Shown one piece after another: positions 63,090-64,000 of a DNA stretch of 64,000 bases. Both the position numbers and the translations under genes were made by a program. Position 1 is the first letter of the stretch. Every line of letters starts with the position of its first letter. This DNA comes from Falsiroseomonas sp051859025 (lineage in GTDB: Bacteria; Pseudomonadota; Alphaproteobacteria; Acetobacterales; Acetobacteraceae): the NCBI RefSeq assembly GCF_051859025.1, contig NZ_JBHYGL010000040.1, positions 152,283 to 216,282 of the forward strand. The letters run 5' to 3'. Below the pieces are notes generated by a model. It had not been told where the DNA came from. It ran no database searches and saw only the letters and a program-made list of their open reading frames with translations.

Positions 63090-64000
63090 CTACATGAACA
63101 GCGCGTTGTACTGGCCGGTGGTCATCGCGCCGATCTGCGTGGTGGTGAAGCCGCTGACCTGAGTACCGGTCAGGGCGGCGATGTCCGTCGTCTCCAGCCC
63201 CGCGATCTGGGTCGTGGTCAGCGCCCCCAGCTGCGTGGTGGTGAAGCCGAGCATCTGGGTCGTGGTCAGCGCGGTGATCGACGTGCTGGTCAGCGCCGTG
63301 ACCTGGGTGGTGGTGAGGCCGCGGATCTGGCTGGTGCCGAAGCCCACCACCTGGGTGGTCGCCAGCGCGCCGAGGCTGGTGGTGGTGAGCCCCGTGACCT
63401 GCGCGGAGGTGAGCGCGCCGAGCTGTGTCGTCGTCAGCGCATTCACCTGGGTGGTGGTGAGGGCGGCGATGTCCGTCGTCTCCAGCCCGCGCATCTGGGT
63501 GGTGCCGAGGCCGGCGATCTGGGTCGTCGTCAGCGCACCGATCTGTGTGGTGGTCAGCGACGCGACCTGGTTGGTGGTGAGGCCGCGGAGCTGCGTGGAG
63601 GTCAGGCCGCCGAGCTGCGTGGTGGTGAGGGCGGAGACCTGGGTGGTGGTGAGGCCGCTGACCTGGCCCGAGGTGAGGCCGGCGATCTGGGTGGTGGTGA
63701 CGGCGCCGAGCTGCGTCGTCGTCAGGGCCGCAAGCTGGGTGGAGCCGAGGCCGCGGAACTGGGTGGTGGTGAGCACGCCGAGATCAGTGGTCTCGAGCGC
63801 CGCCGCCTGTGTGGAGGTCAGCGCGCCGAGCTGGGCGGAGGTGAGGCCGGCGAACTGGGTGGTGGTCAGTGCCGCGAGGTCGGTGGTCTCCATGCCGCGG
63901 ATCTGCGCGGTCGTGAGCGCGCCGATCTGCGTCGTCGTCAGCGCGCCGATCTGCGTGGTGGTGAGCGAGGCCACCTGGGCGGAGGTGAGGCCCACGGTCT
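63090..64000 (-). CDS. Octapeptide (LTTTQ) tandem-repeat protein, N-terminus outside window
   Basis: The visible 300 or so C-terminal residues consist of 37 consecutive octads of the form [A/G]-L-T-T-T-Q-[I/V/L]-x, ending AMTTGQYN ALFM. Variants insert GLETTDIA-type (octads 5, 9, 22, 34) and GLGTTQMR-type (11, 21, 28) units. The regular Leu and Ile/Val positions with Thr-Gln faces fit a beta-solenoid. The reading frame continues past base 64000, so neither start nor N-terminal domain is seen. Function unknown; a surface or adhesive protein is one guess. The DNA units differ at third positions, so the protein repeat is maintained. Confidence 0.85.
   Translation of the reverse strand, partial: TVGLTSAQVASLTTTQIGALTTTQIGALTTAQIRGMETTDLAALTTTQFAGLTSAQLGALTSTQAAALETTDLGVLTTTQFRGLGSTQLAALTTTQLGAVTTTQIAGLTSGQVSGLTTTQVSALTTTQLGGLTSTQLRGLTTNQVASLTTTQIGALTTTQIAGLGTTQMRGLETTDIAALTTTQVNALTTTQLGALTSAQVTGLTTTSLGALATTQVVGFGTSQIRGLTTTQVTALTSTSITALTTTQMLGFTTTQLGALTTTQIAGLETTDIAALTGTQVSGFTTTQIGAMTTGQYNALFM

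Overview
The window is a GC-rich, gene-dense chromosomal segment of an alphaproteobacterium. The gene content and order fit a Rhodospirillales/Acetobacteraceae member of the Roseomonas type; this placement is inferred from gene families and synteny, not from a database search. I see no rRNA, tRNA, IS element, prophage or CRISPR. Almost every gene is housekeeping, and the block reads as the neighbourhood of the chromosomal replication origin.

1-15 kb. A partial lnt, secB, a histidine phosphatase, a Tim44-domain gene and mltA lead to hemE. The gap between hemE and the kinase/pyrophosphorylase gene ppsR (5.68-5.99 kb) holds DnaA-box-like sequences and is the best candidate for oriC. Right of it lie ppsR-maf, a DUF486 protein with an AmpG-like permease, an AbrB-like regulator, cytidine deaminase, small lipoproteins, typA with a clear terminator, and a PfkB-family sugar/adenosine kinase.

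15-30 kb. An EI24 membrane protein, a bactofilin, an SmpA-like lipoprotein, a GNAT pair, a cupin regulator, an AEC carrier, an EEP-fold hydrolase, trpS, a YggS-type PLP protein, a short ThiE-like protein and a porin are followed by the conserved set DUF3576-leuS-lptE-holA.

30-41 kb. mnmE-mnmG-rsmG-parA-parB form a compact minus-strand operon. One perfect 16-bp parS lies over the rsmG start and a second upstream of mnmE; a third near-perfect copy lies in a ybaK-like gene at 56.8 kb. parABS acts in origin segregation, which agrees with the oriC assignment. A [2Fe-2S] ferredoxin, ogt, a quinone oxidoreductase, an HD-domain (p)ppGpp-hydrolase-like protein and rho follow.

41-64 kb. An SbmA/YddA-type ABC exporter, hemJ, a Bug receptor, a HAD phosphatase, hemH, a glycosidase-like protein, a short RTX protein, a PhoR-like kinase, a divergent pair of LpoA-like lipoprotein and rsmI, two diverged polysaccharide-pyruvyl-transferase-like paralogues, hemW, ybaK-like, MAPEG, an orphan PAS kinase, an NDP-forming acyl-CoA synthetase and selO. 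The window ends inside a gene made almost wholly of 8-residue LTTTQ-type repeats.

Three repeat systems run across the window: a mosaic family of GC-rich hairpins (1.65, 3.4, 53.8 and 55.0 kb, with a weaker relative at 37.7 kb), one copy of which supplies the N-terminus of MltA; a GTGCTAAAA-type AT-richer motif (1.9 and 52.7 kb); and short tandem arrays (17 bp x 6, 36 bp x 6, 15 bp x 3). Four haem genes (hemE, hemJ, hemH, hemW) are scattered through the segment.
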